31,288 nt of DNA, from assembly GCA_027371725.1 (NCBI GenBank), contig DAHXMN010000003.1, positions 1 through 31,288 on the forward strand. Reading direction: 5' to 3'. Each line of letters opens with the position of its first letter. Within the stretch, counting starts at the first letter, position 1. Under the pieces are notes generated by a model. It was not told the DNA's origin and made no database searches. It worked only from the letters and a program-made list of their open reading frames with translations. This DNA comes from Candidatus Woesearchaeota archaeon. GTDB lineage: Archaea > Nanobdellota > Nanobdellia > Woesearchaeales > UBA525. This document shows, one piece after another, positions 6,381 through 14,079 of the stretch. Made by a program: the position numbers and the translations under genes.

Positions 6381-7217
6381 ATGAAGCTGTTCCTCGCCCT
6401 GGCGCTCGCGCTCACGCTCTCGTCCGCGTGCGTCCTCGCCGACGCGACCATCATCGCGTCCACGCAGGGCCATCTGCCGCTCGCGATCACCGGGTACAGC
6501 TACTCCGTGGTCCGGCCGCCCTCCGCCGCCGGCGGGCGGGGCATCGCCACGGGCAAGCTCCAGTACGGCGAGCTCGTCCTCCTCAAGCCGATCGACAAGT
6601 CGTCGCCGCAGCTCGCCCAGGCGTTCTTCACCAACGAAGCGTTGACGCGCGTCGACGTCACGCTGCCGTCCGGGACCGTGACGCTCAAGGACGCTTTCGT
6701 CATGTCCTTCTCCGACGACGGGAACAGTTCCGGGGCGGAGGAGCGCGTCGGCTTCGCGTACCGGGAACTCTCCTACAACACGACGAACGAGACCGGGACG
6801 ACGAACCAATCGAACCAGTCCGAGAACGCGACGCGGCCGGCGCCGTTCCACATCGCCATCACGCCGAACGACACGACGGTCGATTGCGGACAGAACGTCA
6901 AGTACCTCGTCACGATCACGCCCGATCCCAGGTTCAACGGCACCGTCAACCTGACGCTCTACCTCGACGCTGCATTGATGGGCGACGAGTACAACCTGGG
7001 CGAGTACCCGGTGCCGGACGTGCTGAACTATACGTTCCTCATCCCGCGCAACATCCCCTTCGGCCTCGACATCGACGGCAGGCTCGCAGGGACGAGCGAG
7101 GGCTACGAGGACGACGCGGCCTTGAAGCTCCACATCAACGGCCCCGCGCGCGTCATCGGGAACTCGCTCAACTGGCTGTTCAACCTCCCCGGCAAGATCA
7201 GGGGGCTCTTCTCGTAA
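6381..7217 (+). CDS. Secreted Hcp-related protein with C-terminal beta-rich domain
   Basis: 278 residues. Signal peptide MKLFLALALALTLSSACVLA precedes a shortened Hcp-like half (residues about 20-130) that shares IATGKLQYGELVLLKPIDKS and a SSPQLAQAF segment with the upstream protein, and ends with RVGFAYRELSYN. A linker with about six N-glycosylation sequons (NSS, NTT, NET, two NQS, NAT) leads into a beta-rich region (IAITPNDTTVDCGQNVKYLV and following) resembling an Ig-like fold, with further NGT, NLT and NYT sequons. The C-terminus (LNWLFNLPGKIRGLFS) is amphipathic and could touch the membrane. The sequon density fits a glycosylated archaeal surface protein. ATG 6381 follows the upstream stop by 9 nt. 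A structured element (copy E) starts 24 nt after its stop. Confidence 0.75.
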   Translation: MKLFLALALALTLSSACVLADATIIASTQGHLPLAITGYSYSVVRPPSAAGGRGIATGKLQYGELVLLKPIDKSSPQLAQAFFTNEALTRVDVTLPSGTVTLKDAFVMSFSDDGNSSGAEERVGFAYRELSYNTTNETGTTNQSNQSENATRPAPFHIAITPNDTTVDCGQNVKYLVTITPDPRFNGTVNLTLYLDAALMGDEYNLGEYPVPDVLNYTFLIPRNIPFGLDIDGRLAGTSEGYEDDAALKLHINGPARVIGNSLNWLFNLPGKIRGLFS

Positions 7218-7241
7218 GCAGTAATCTGCATCATCGCCGCT

Positions 7242-7403
7242 GGCCGGGGGAGCGCCGCCTTGGAGTGACCTCAGAAAATCGCCCGATTCGCGCGGAAGCA
7301 GTAGTTTCCGGCGCGCCGGTACTTCGTACCGTGCGCATGCAGGGCGATTTTCGCAATAAGCTTCGAGAGACGAGCAGCGATCGCTCCGCTGCGCTCCCCG
7401 GCC
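7242..7403 (+). repeat. Structured intergenic element, copy E
   Basis: Outer helix GGCCGGGGGAGCGC (7242-7255) with GCGCTCCCCGGCC (7391-7403), one bulged G. CGCCTTGG follows at 7256-7263. Internal helix AAAATCGCCC (7275-7284) with GGGCGATTTT (7342-7351). Inside that are two hairpins: CGCGCGGAA with TTTCCGGCGCG, and CGGTAC-TTC-GTACCG. The result is a multi-branched fold. The 3' block differs from copies A-D. It begins 24 nt after the stop of the second Hcp-like gene in sense orientation. Confidence 0.65.
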
Positions 7404-7430
7404 GGGCGAACCGTCTTTTCTTCTCCGTTC

Positions 7431-7640
7431 CCTTCATCGCCGCGGCCTAGTTGCTCTCCCTCCGGTCGGGGCGATCGTCGGGCGCTCACGATTATGGCTT
7501 CGCAAAAAAAAAAACGCTCGGCCATGTGTTCGGGAACGACGAGCCTGCGAGTCGGTCAGGAACGGGAGCGACTGAACCGAACACTACGAACGAAGCGAGT
7601 ATGTTCGCGCCCGTCAATCGCGCCAAGGCGGCGATGAAGG
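7431..7640 (-). repeat. Structured intergenic element, copy A
   Basis: Read on the minus strand: outer helix CCTTCATCGCCGC with GCGGCGATGAAGG (13 bp perfect), CGCCTTGG at the end of the 5' arm, internal helix GGGCGC/GCGCCC, conserved CCATAATCGTGAGCGCCCG, then GACCGGAGGGAGAGCAAC and TAGGCC before the 3' arm. The variable insert holds GTGTTCGG/CCGAACAC and GCTTCG/CGAAGC pairs and an 11-T run (plus-strand A at 7504-7514). It faces copy E and lies upstream of smc, so it is the only copy not directly downstream of a gene in its own orientation. Confidence 0.7.
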
Positions 7641-7737
7641 ATGTTTTCTCCTCGTCTCAAGGCTTTTCTCCTCGTCTCCCCCACGAAAACATTTAAAAAG
7701 CGGCCGTCCCGCTGTCCGAGGAGCGAAGGGTGGGCAG

Positions 7738-10700
7738 TTGACACGGATCACGCGGCTGGAGATGAAGGGGTTCAAGTCCTTCGCGAACAAGACCGAGCTG
7801 CTCTTCGGACCGGCCTTCAACTGCGTCCTCGGCCCGAACGGGAGCGGCAAGTCCAACGTCCTCGACGCGATCTGCTTCGTCCTGGGGAAGGCCAGCGCGA
7901 AGGGGCTCCGCGCCGACAAGAGCGCCAACCTCATCTACAACGGCGGCAAGACCAAGAACCCGGCGAAGCAGGGCGAGGTCACCATCGCCTTCGACAACGA
8001 GCAGAAGGTCTTCGGCACGTTCCCCGAGCTCGTCATCACGCGGATCGTCCTCGCGAACGGCCAGTCGAAGTACAAGGTGAACGGGAAGAACAGCACGCGG
8101 CAGGACATCCTCGACACCCTCTCCAAGGACAAGATCAACCCGGACGGGTACAACATCATCCTCCAGGGCGACATCAACCACCTCATCGAGATGTCCCCGC
8201 AGGAGCGGCGCGGCATCATCGAGGAGATCGCGGGCATCAGCATCTACGAGGAGAAGAAAGAGAAAGCGCTCCGGGAGCTGCAGCGCGTCGAGGAGAAGGT
8301 GAACGAAGCGGAAATAGTCCTCGCCGAACGGAAGACCTACCTCAAAGAGCTGAAGAAGGAGCGCGACCAGGCGCAGAAGTTCAAGGACCTCGACGAGAAG
8401 ATCAAGCGGAACAAGACGACCCTGCTCAGCGTCAAACGCGCCAAGAAAGAGGCGGAACTGTCGGATCTTGAGAAGCGCGCCGGGAAGAGCCTCGACGAGC
8501 TGCAGCGGCTCCAGGAGAAGGAGGCGAAGCTCCGCGCAGAGATCGGCGCGCGCAAGGACGAGATCGAAGCCATCAACAAGGAGGTCGAGCGGCGCGGCGA
8601 GAAGGAGCAGGTGAAGCTCCACAAGGAGGTCGAGCAGCTCAAGGTCGATCTCGCCGTCAAGCGGCAGCGCGTCGAGACGCTGGACGCGGAGCTCCTGAAG
8701 CTCGCCGAGAGGAAGGACGAGCTGCTCCGCAACGGGAAGGAGATCGGGGACAAGATCAAGTCGATCACGGACGAGCGCGCCGAGATCGAGAAGCGGGTCA
8801 AGGCGCGCGAGGAGTCCATCGCGAAGCTCGAAGCCCGCATCTCCGAGTTCCGGAAGAAGCACAAGATGGAGGACGCGGGGAACATCGACGCGGAGATCGA
8901 CGCGGTGGACAAGGAGGCGGAGGCCATCCAGCAGTCCATCGACAAGCTCCGCGAGGAGCAGCAAGCCCTCTTGCGCGAGAAGGACAAGGTCGAGATCAAG
9001 CTCGAGCAGATCGACGAGAAGATGGCCAAGGTGCTCGAGATCGAGAAAGGGCACAAGAAGGAGCTCGAAGCCCTCAAGCAGCGCAAGGAGGAGTTCAAGA
9101 AGGCGACGAAGGAGCTGAACACCGCCCTCTCCGAGGACAGCGGATTCGCCGCCCAGCTCCAGACCGCGCGTTCCGCGCTCATCGGCCGGAAGGAGGAGCT
9201 CGCCAAGCTCCAGGCGCAGCAGATGAGCATCGCCGAGCGGAGCGCAGGCGGGCAGGCGATCGCGAAGATCCTCGAGCTGAAGCAGTCCAACGGGATCAAG
9301 GGCATCCACGGCACGGTGAGCAGCCTCGGCCAGGCGGAAGAGAGCTCCTCGCTCGCCCTCGAGATCGCCGCCGGCAGCAGGATCAACAGCATCGTCGTCG
9401 ACGATGACGACGTCGCGGCGAAGTGCATCCGCCACCTCCGTGACAACAAGCTGGGGGTGGCGACCTTCCTCCCGCTCAACAAGCTGAAAGCCCCTGAAGA
9501 GAAACCCGACGTGAAGAAGGGCGAGGCGATCCTCGGCCTCGCGGTCGACCTCATCAGCTACGAACCGAGATACGAGAAGGTGTTCCGGTACGTGTTCGGC
9601 AACACCCTCGTCCTCCGCGACCTGGACGCCGCCCGCAAGCTCGGCGTCGGCAAGGCGCGCATGGTGACGCTCCAAGGCGACCTCCTGGACACGAGCGGCT
9701 CGATGCAGGGCGGCTTCCGCCAGAAGGAGCGCCGCAGCCTCGGCTTCCAGCAGAAGGAGACCAGCGAGCGGATCGCCAAGCTCAACGCGGAGGTCGCCGA
9801 CCTCGAGAGCGTCGTCGCCCGGCTCGAGTCCAAGCGCCAGGAGAACGAAGAGCTCATCGCGCGCCTCCGCGAGCTCAAGGCGACCGTCGAGGGCGAGATC
9901 ATCAAGGGCGAGAAGTCCCTCCACCTCGACAGCGAGGACACCGGCCTCTCCAAGGAGGAGAAGAAGCTGCTCCAAGACGAGCTGAAAGGCGTGGAGAAGC
10001 GGCTCGACGACGTCCTGGACGACGTCACCGAGCAGACGTCGAAGCTGGGGGCGCTCAAGGTGAAGAAGCAGCAGCTCCGCGACCGGATCAGCGCGCTCCG
10101 CTCGCCTGCGCTCCTCGCCGAGATGACCACGTTCGAGGAGAAGAAGCGCGAGCTCCGCGACGAGATCGTCGGGTTCCAGGGCGAGCTCCGCTCCTCGGAG
10201 AGCGAGGCGAAGAACATCCTCGCGCCCGAGCAGGAGAAGATCCAGGCGATCCTCAAGCAGCAGGAGAAGGAGCAGAAAGGGTTCGCTGACGAGAAGCGTT
10301 CGCTCGCGGACCAGCTCAAGGCCATCGAGAAGGACCTCAAGGAGAAGGAGGAGCAGGAGACCGTGTTCTTCAAGCAGTTCAAGGACCTCTTCACCAAGCG
10401 GACCAAGCTCTCGGAGGAGATCCAATCGCGCGAAGGCGACATCCGCCAGCTCCAGGAGAAGGCGCGCGAGTTCGAGAGCAAGAAGGTCGGCGTCGCCCTC
10501 GAGATGGCCCGCCTGAAGGCCGAACTGGCGGGCGTCGCGGAAGAGGCGAAGCAGTACGAGGGCATCGAGCCGTACAAAGCGAGCGAGAAGTCCGAGGAGG
10601 ATATCCTCCTGGAAGTGAGGGAGTTCGAACGGCTCGTGCAGAGCATGGGCGCGGTCAACATGAAGGCGCTCCAGGTCTACGAGCAGGTCGAACGCGAATA

Positions 10701-11235
10701 CAACGACCTTGTCGCGAAGAAGGAGACCCTCGGCGGCGAACGCGAGGACGTCCTCCTCATGATCAACGAGATCGACGCGAAGAAGCGCGAGCTCTTCCTC
10801 AAGACGTTCAGCGTCGTCAGCGAGAACTTCAAGCACTTCTTCGGCCAGCTCAGCACGAAAGGCGAGGCGGAGCTCGAGCTCGAGGACCGGAACGACCCGT
10901 TCAACGGCGGCATGACAATCAAGGTACGGCTCGTCGGGAAGAAGTTCCTCGACATCCGCTCGTTGTCCGGCGGCGAGAAAACGATGACCGCGCTCGCGTT
11001 CCTCTTCTCCGTGCAGGAGCACGAGCCCGCCAGCTTCTACATCATGGACGAGGTGGACGCGGCGTTGGACAAGCACAACAGCAACCTCCTCGCCAAGCTG
11101 ATCAGGAAGTACTGCCTGCGCGCGCAGTACATCATCATCAGCCACAACGACGGCGTCATCAGCGAGGCGGACAACCTCTACGGCATCAGCATGAACGAGC
11201 ACGGCATCTCGAAAGTGACGAGCCTGAAGATCTAG
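7738..11235 (+). CDS. smc: Chromosome segregation protein SMC
   Basis: 1165 residues with full SMC architecture. The Walker A loop GPNGSGKSN is at residues 32-40. Two long coiled coils (about 170-500 and 670-1000, rich in Lys, Glu, Leu) flank a hinge at about 515-660 (SNGIKGIHGTVSSLG to SGSMQGGFR). The C-terminal head holds the ABC signature LSGGEKTMTALAF (about 1077) and Walker B YIMDEVDAALD. It dimerises through the hinge and, with kleisin ScpA partners not seen here, organises and segregates the chromosome. The start is TTG at 7738, supported by the GGGTGGG ribosome-binding site and family N-terminus (ITRLEMKGFKSF); a nearby GTG at 7730 is out of frame with an immediate stop. Box A ATTTAAAAAG lies near 7690-7699. 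The very long open frame on the opposite strand is a composition shadow. Confidence 0.97.
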   Translation: MTRITRLEMKGFKSFANKTELLFGPAFNCVLGPNGSGKSNVLDAICFVLGKASAKGLRADKSANLIYNGGKTKNPAKQGEVTIAFDNEQKVFGTFPELVITRIVLANGQSKYKVNGKNSTRQDILDTLSKDKINPDGYNIILQGDINHLIEMSPQERRGIIEEIAGISIYEEKKEKALRELQRVEEKVNEAEIVLAERKTYLKELKKERDQAQKFKDLDEKIKRNKTTLLSVKRAKKEAELSDLEKRAGKSLDELQRLQEKEAKLRAEIGARKDEIEAINKEVERRGEKEQVKLHKEVEQLKVDLAVKRQRVETLDAELLKLAERKDELLRNGKEIGDKIKSITDERAEIEKRVKAREESIAKLEARISEFRKKHKMEDAGNIDAEIDAVDKEAEAIQQSIDKLREEQQALLREKDKVEIKLEQIDEKMAKVLEIEKGHKKELEALKQRKEEFKKATKELNTALSEDSGFAAQLQTARSALIGRKEELAKLQAQQMSIAERSAGGQAIAKILELKQSNGIKGIHGTVSSLGQAEESSSLALEIAAGSRINSIVVDDDDVAAKCIRHLRDNKLGVATFLPLNKLKAPEEKPDVKKGEAILGLAVDLISYEPRYEKVFRYVFGNTLVLRDLDAARKLGVGKARMVTLQGDLLDTSGSMQGGFRQKERRSLGFQQKETSERIAKLNAEVADLESVVARLESKRQENEELIARLRELKATVEGEIIKGEKSLHLDSEDTGLSKEEKKLLQDELKGVEKRLDDVLDDVTEQTSKLGALKVKKQQLRDRISALRSPALLAEMTTFEEKKRELRDEIVGFQGELRSSESEAKNILAPEQEKIQAILKQQEKEQKGFADEKRSLADQLKAIEKDLKEKEEQETVFFKQFKDLFTKRTKLSEEIQSREGDIRQLQEKAREFESKKVGVALEMARLKAELAGVAEEAKQYEGIEPYKASEKSEEDILLEVREFERLVQSMGAVNMKALQVYEQVEREYNDLVAKKETLGGEREDVLLMINEIDAKKRELFLKTFSVVSENFKHFFGQLSTKGEAELELEDRNDPFNGGMTIKVRLVGKKFLDIRSLSGGEKTMTALAFLFSVQEHEPASFYIMDEVDAALDKHNSNLLAKLIRKYCLRAQYIIISHNDGVISEADNLYGISMNEHGISKVTSLKI

Positions 11236-11260
11236 ATAAGACCGCTTTTCTCCGTCGACG

Positions 11261-11368
11261 TCCGGCGTGCCGCCTTGGAACAAAACCACAAAATCGTCTG
11301 ATTCATGCAAGACGATTTTGGTACTATCTCGGACCGTAGGGAGAACAAGACCTCCGCAGCACACCGGA
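11261..11368 (+). repeat. Structured intergenic element, copy D
   Basis: Outer helix TCCGGCGTGCCGC (11261-11273) with GCAGCACACCGGA (11356-11368), two C-A mismatches. CGCCTTGG at 11271-11278. Internal helix CAAAATCGTC (11289-11298) with GACGATTTTG (11311-11320), 12-nt loop. The 3' block is CTCGGACCGTAGGGAGAACA followed by AGACC. It begins 25 nt after the smc stop in sense orientation and ends 16 nt before the stop of the convergent YkuD gene. Confidence 0.7.
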
Positions 11369-11384
11369 GAAAGAGAAGCGATTC

Positions 11385-12083
11385 TTACCGCGACGTGACC
11401 GGCGTGCCGCCCGTCGCGCCGTAGACGATCACGACCGGCGTGCCGTTACCGACGCGCTTCGCGCCGTCCCTGAGCGAATAGACCCTGTCGATGTCCTCGT
11501 CCGAGAGCGCGACGCAGCCGTCGGTCCAGTTCCTTCCGCCCGCGTTCCCCCGCAGGCCGTGCCCGTCGCCATGGATCGCGATATCACTGCCGGTCCTGCC
11601 GTCCGCCTCGTCCTCGGCGTTGGGATAATTGAGGAGAAGCGACCGATAGTGCTTCGTCTGCGGGTTCCACCAGCACTTATCGTATACCCCTTCCGGCGTG
11701 CGGCCGTCATTCTCCCGCTTCTTCGGATCGATCGGGTCGGAGCCGAGCTCGACCGGGAACTCCGCGATCGCCTGCCCGTCCTTGTAGACCGTGAGCGAGT
11801 ACTCCTTCTTGTCGATCACGATGGCGTAGTCCCTGTTCCGCCGCGACCAGCTGATCGCGTCAGTCACCCACTCCGCCTCGCGGTCAGGCAGGTAGTCAGG
11901 CAGGTACTCGGAAGGCGGCGTCTCCCCGGGCGCCCCGTAGTCTCCGGCCGGGGCCGCCCGCTGCACGGCGACGTTCCGCCCGGGATTGCGCTTCCGATAG
12001 TACGCGTGGAGTGCGTCGTCCTCGCAGCCCGTGAGCAAGCCCGTCAGAGAAGCCGCCAGGATGATGCCGCCAATCAGCCTCAT
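11385..12083 (-). CDS. L,D-transpeptidase (YkuD)-like lipoprotein
   Basis: 232 residues. The N-terminus MRLIGGIILAASLTGLLTGC is a lipoprotein-type signal ending in an LTGC lipobox, so the mature protein is probably lipid-anchored outside the membrane. After a low-complexity linker (residues about 25-75), a YkuD domain follows: YAIVIDKKEYSLTVYKDGQ, then GRTPEGVY. The catalytic signature is IAIHGDGHGLRG and, with the nucleophile Cys, NWTDGCVALSDED. In bacteria this fold cross-links or edits peptidoglycan. Archaea lack murein, so acquisition from bacteria and action on another organism's wall, or a different acceptor, should be considered. ATG 12083 is preferred over 12122 because the TATA (12103-12114) lies between them and TCAGGGG precedes 12083. 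Confidence 0.85.
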   Translation of the reverse strand: MRLIGGIILAASLTGLLTGCEDDALHAYYRKRNPGRNVAVQRAAPAGDYGAPGETPPSEYLPDYLPDREAEWVTDAISWSRRNRDYAIVIDKKEYSLTVYKDGQAIAEFPVELGSDPIDPKKRENDGRTPEGVYDKCWWNPQTKHYRSLLLNYPNAEDEADGRTGSDIAIHGDGHGLRGNAGGRNWTDGCVALSDEDIDRVYSLRDGAKRVGNGTPVVIVYGATGGTPVTSR

Positions 12084-12102
12084 CCCCTGAGAGAACTCAA
12101 CG

Positions 12103-12114
12103 AGTCTTATAAGC
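12103..12114 (-). promoter_or_regulatory. Box A promoter of the YkuD lipoprotein gene
   Basis: Minus-strand GCTTATAAGACT, about 20-31 nt before the ATG at 12083. It places the transcription start near the start codon and rules against the longer ORF beginning at 12122. Confidence 0.6.
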
Positions 12115-12143
12115 TTTGCCAATCTTGACTACTCACCAATGGT

Positions 12144-13373
12144 CTATTTCTTCTTCCCGGGCCTCTTCTCCATCTCGCGGAGCGCCTCGGCGATGCCTTC
12201 CGCCGCCTTGTCCCAGCTGAACTGCTCGAGGACCGTCTTCCGCGCGGCCTTCCCTATCTTCGTGCGGAGTTGTTCGTCCTCGGCCAATTGCTGGAGTTTG
12301 CCCGCGAGCTCGTACGCGTTCTTCGTCTCGAAGAAGAAGCCGTTCTCGCCGTGCTTGATGTACTGCTGGATGAACCCGACCGGGCTGCTCACGACGGGAA
12401 GCTCGCAGCTCATCGCCTCGAGGACCGCGAGGCTGGTCGTCTCGGTGAAGGACGGCATGACATAGATGTCCATCGCCTGGAGGTAGGGCACGACATCCTC
12501 CTGCGGCCCGGGCACGATCGCGCCCGGCACCCGCTTCAGTTTCGCCTTCAGCTCCGGGACGCCGTCGCCGACGAGGAGCAGCCGCTTCTCCTTCGCCTTG
12601 AGGCGGAGATAGGCGCGGCTCAGCGTGAGGAGGTTCTTCTCGTGCGCGAGCCGGCTGTGGAACCCGACGACGACCGCGGCTTGCGGGATCTTCAGCTGAC
12701 GCTTCGCGGCCTCCTTGTCGCCCTTGACGAACCTCTTCGGGTCGACGCCGAGGTGAACGACGCGCTTCGGCGTCCGGATGCGTTGCCAGGAGAACATCTC
12801 CGCGATGTTCTCCGACGGCATGACGAGGAGGTCGCACCGGTTGTAGAGGTAGCGCGTCACGAGCTTCGTCAGGGGGTAGGCGAGCCGCTTGAGGAAGGGG
12901 ACGTCCACCGCCTTCGGGACGAGCTCCCACTCGATATTGTGGATGAATGCGACGAGCGGCTTCTTCAGCTTCCGCGCATACCGTTGGGCGAGCCAGCCGA
13001 CGGGGCCGATTGTCTGGCAGAAGACGATGTCCGCCTCAGCCACCGCGGCACGGATCGGCTCCGGCTCCCAGCGCGCAGGAGTGTAGTCGCCGTACTGCTT
13101 GCTCCTCGTCGGGATGAGGACGCGCCGCACCCGCATGTCGAGCGGCGTGATCCCGTAGTCAGGGCTGATGACCGTGATGTCATACTCCTCGAGGAGCCGC
13201 GGGATGATCTCCGCAAGGAAGCGGGCGATCCCGTCCCACCGCGGCAGGAAGTTGTCCGTCGCGATGACGAGCCGCGGTTTCGCCGGCTGCTTGGCCTCCT
13301 GTTTCGCAGCCCGCCCGGCCTCGGCCTTCGCGCTGCGCGCCTCTTCCTTCGCACCCTTCTCGTCAGCCATCAT
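12144..13373 (-). CDS. GT4-family glycosyltransferase
   Basis: 409 residues, two-domain GT-B fold. After a charged Ala/Lys-rich N-terminal tail (residues 1-30), the acceptor domain begins LVIATDNFLPRWDGIARFLA with the Gly-Ile loop typical of family GT4. The nucleotide-sugar domain contains VVVGFHSRLAHEKNLLTL, LLLVGDGVPE, a PSFTETTSLAVLEAM E-x7-E motif and LPVVSSPVGF. It probably transfers a sugar from UDP or GDP to a lipid or inositol-type acceptor on the cytoplasmic face. It starts one base after the stop of the PIG-L deacetylase gene, with GGTGAG just before the ATG, so the two are an operon. PIG-L/GT4 pairs occur in GPI, mycothiol and bacillithiol pathways, which suggests a GlcNAc transfer-then-deacetylation sequence here (inference). 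Confidence 0.88.
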   Translation of the reverse strand: MMADEKGAKEEARSAKAEAGRAAKQEAKQPAKPRLVIATDNFLPRWDGIARFLAEIIPRLLEEYDITVISPDYGITPLDMRVRRVLIPTRSKQYGDYTPARWEPEPIRAAVAEADIVFCQTIGPVGWLAQRYARKLKKPLVAFIHNIEWELVPKAVDVPFLKRLAYPLTKLVTRYLYNRCDLLVMPSENIAEMFSWQRIRTPKRVVHLGVDPKRFVKGDKEAAKRQLKIPQAAVVVGFHSRLAHEKNLLTLSRAYLRLKAKEKRLLLVGDGVPELKAKLKRVPGAIVPGPQEDVVPYLQAMDIYVMPSFTETTSLAVLEAMSCELPVVSSPVGFIQQYIKHGENGFFFETKNAYELAGKLQQLAEDEQLRTKIGKAARKTVLEQFSWDKAAEGIAEALREMEKRPGKKK

Positions 13374-13374
13374 C

Positions 13375-14031
13375 TCACCGGAGCTTGTAGAACGTCTCCG
13401 CGAACCGCGTCCCCTTCAGGAAACCCGCGAAGAGGTCCCGGACGAGGTGGTAGACGAAGACGATGTTGTTCGTAAACGCGTAGCTGAAGAACCGTATCTG
13501 GCTCCGGTAGGCGGAGAGCGCGTCGAGCTTCTTCCGGTAGGCGGCGCTCACGTCGACGATGAGCCGCGGCGCATCAATCGTGCTGAACCGCGGATAGACC
13601 CTGTAGCCGTATATCTCGCTCCGCAGTCGGCTCCGCGCGAGCATGGCGAGGACGAGCGTGCTGAGCGCCTTGTGATCAGGATGCGTGTCGTCCGGCATCG
13701 GCACGAAGACGCGGTCGGGCTTCAGCTCCCGGAGGCGGCGCGCGAGCTTCTGCGGATAGCCCTTCCGCTCGAAGTCCTCCTGGAACTTGAGCTCGCGCAG
13801 GCCGAGGAAGAAGACCCTGCCGTCGCCGCCCAGAGTCCGATCCGCCCGCTGCGCCTCCTTCACCCGGGTCTTCCGGATCACTTCCGGGCGGAGGTGCGGA
13901 TGGCTCAGCTCGCCGAAGGAACCGACGAACGTCGTGACCTGGTCGCCTCTCTTGTAATGGAGCGCGAGCGTCCCGCCCATGGCGAGGGCGTGGTCGTCAT
14001 TATGGGCCGCGAAGACAACGATGGTGACCAT
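13375..14031 (-). CDS. PIG-L/LmbE-family N-acetylglucosaminyl deacetylase
   Basis: 218 residues. It starts MVTIVVFAAHNDDHALAMGG, the N-terminal zinc motif usually written AHPDDE. Here the metal His and both Asp are kept but the following Glu is His. The second motif PDDTHPDHKAL supplies the C-terminal metal histidine. The family hydrolyses N-acetyl groups from GlcNAc-linked substrates such as GlcNAc-phosphatidylinositol, GlcNAc-inositol or GlcNAc-malate. ATG 14031 is chosen because the protein begins exactly at the conserved strand and a minus-strand TATA (14054-14064) lies about 25 nt upstream; the 96 extra upstream codons read through GC-rich intergenic DNA. Operon with the following GT4 gene (one-base spacing). 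Confidence 0.88.
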   Translation of the reverse strand: MVTIVVFAAHNDDHALAMGGTLALHYKRGDQVTTFVGSFGELSHPHLRPEVIRKTRVKEAQRADRTLGGDGRVFFLGLRELKFQEDFERKGYPQKLARRLRELKPDRVFVPMPDDTHPDHKALSTLVLAMLARSRLRSEIYGYRVYPRFSTIDAPRLIVDVSAAYRKKLDALSAYRSQIRFFSYAFTNNIVFVYHLVRDLFAGFLKGTRFAETFYKLR

Positions 14032-14053
14032 ATGCCGTTGGAAGGGGAGAGTC

Positions 14054-14064
14054 GTTTTAAAAAG
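14054..14064 (-). promoter_or_regulatory. Box A promoter of the PIG-L/GT4 operon
   Basis: Minus-strand CTTTTTAAAAC, about 23-33 nt before the ATG at 14031. Confidence 0.65.
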
Positions 14065-14079
14065 TTGCTCCGACCGTGG

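Noticed and set aside
7504..7514. The 11-A run as a terminator for the Hcp-like operon
   Set aside because: On the plus strand it is A-rich, not T-rich, so it cannot be a U-tract terminator for plus-strand transcripts; it would act only on the minus strand within copy A.
7693..11364. A 1223-codon open frame on the minus strand opposite smc
   Set aside because: It is the antisense shadow of a GC-rich, coiled-coil coding sequence (Leu/Glu/Arg-rich translation, no domain), with no promoter or ribosome-binding site; smc on the plus strand is unambiguous.
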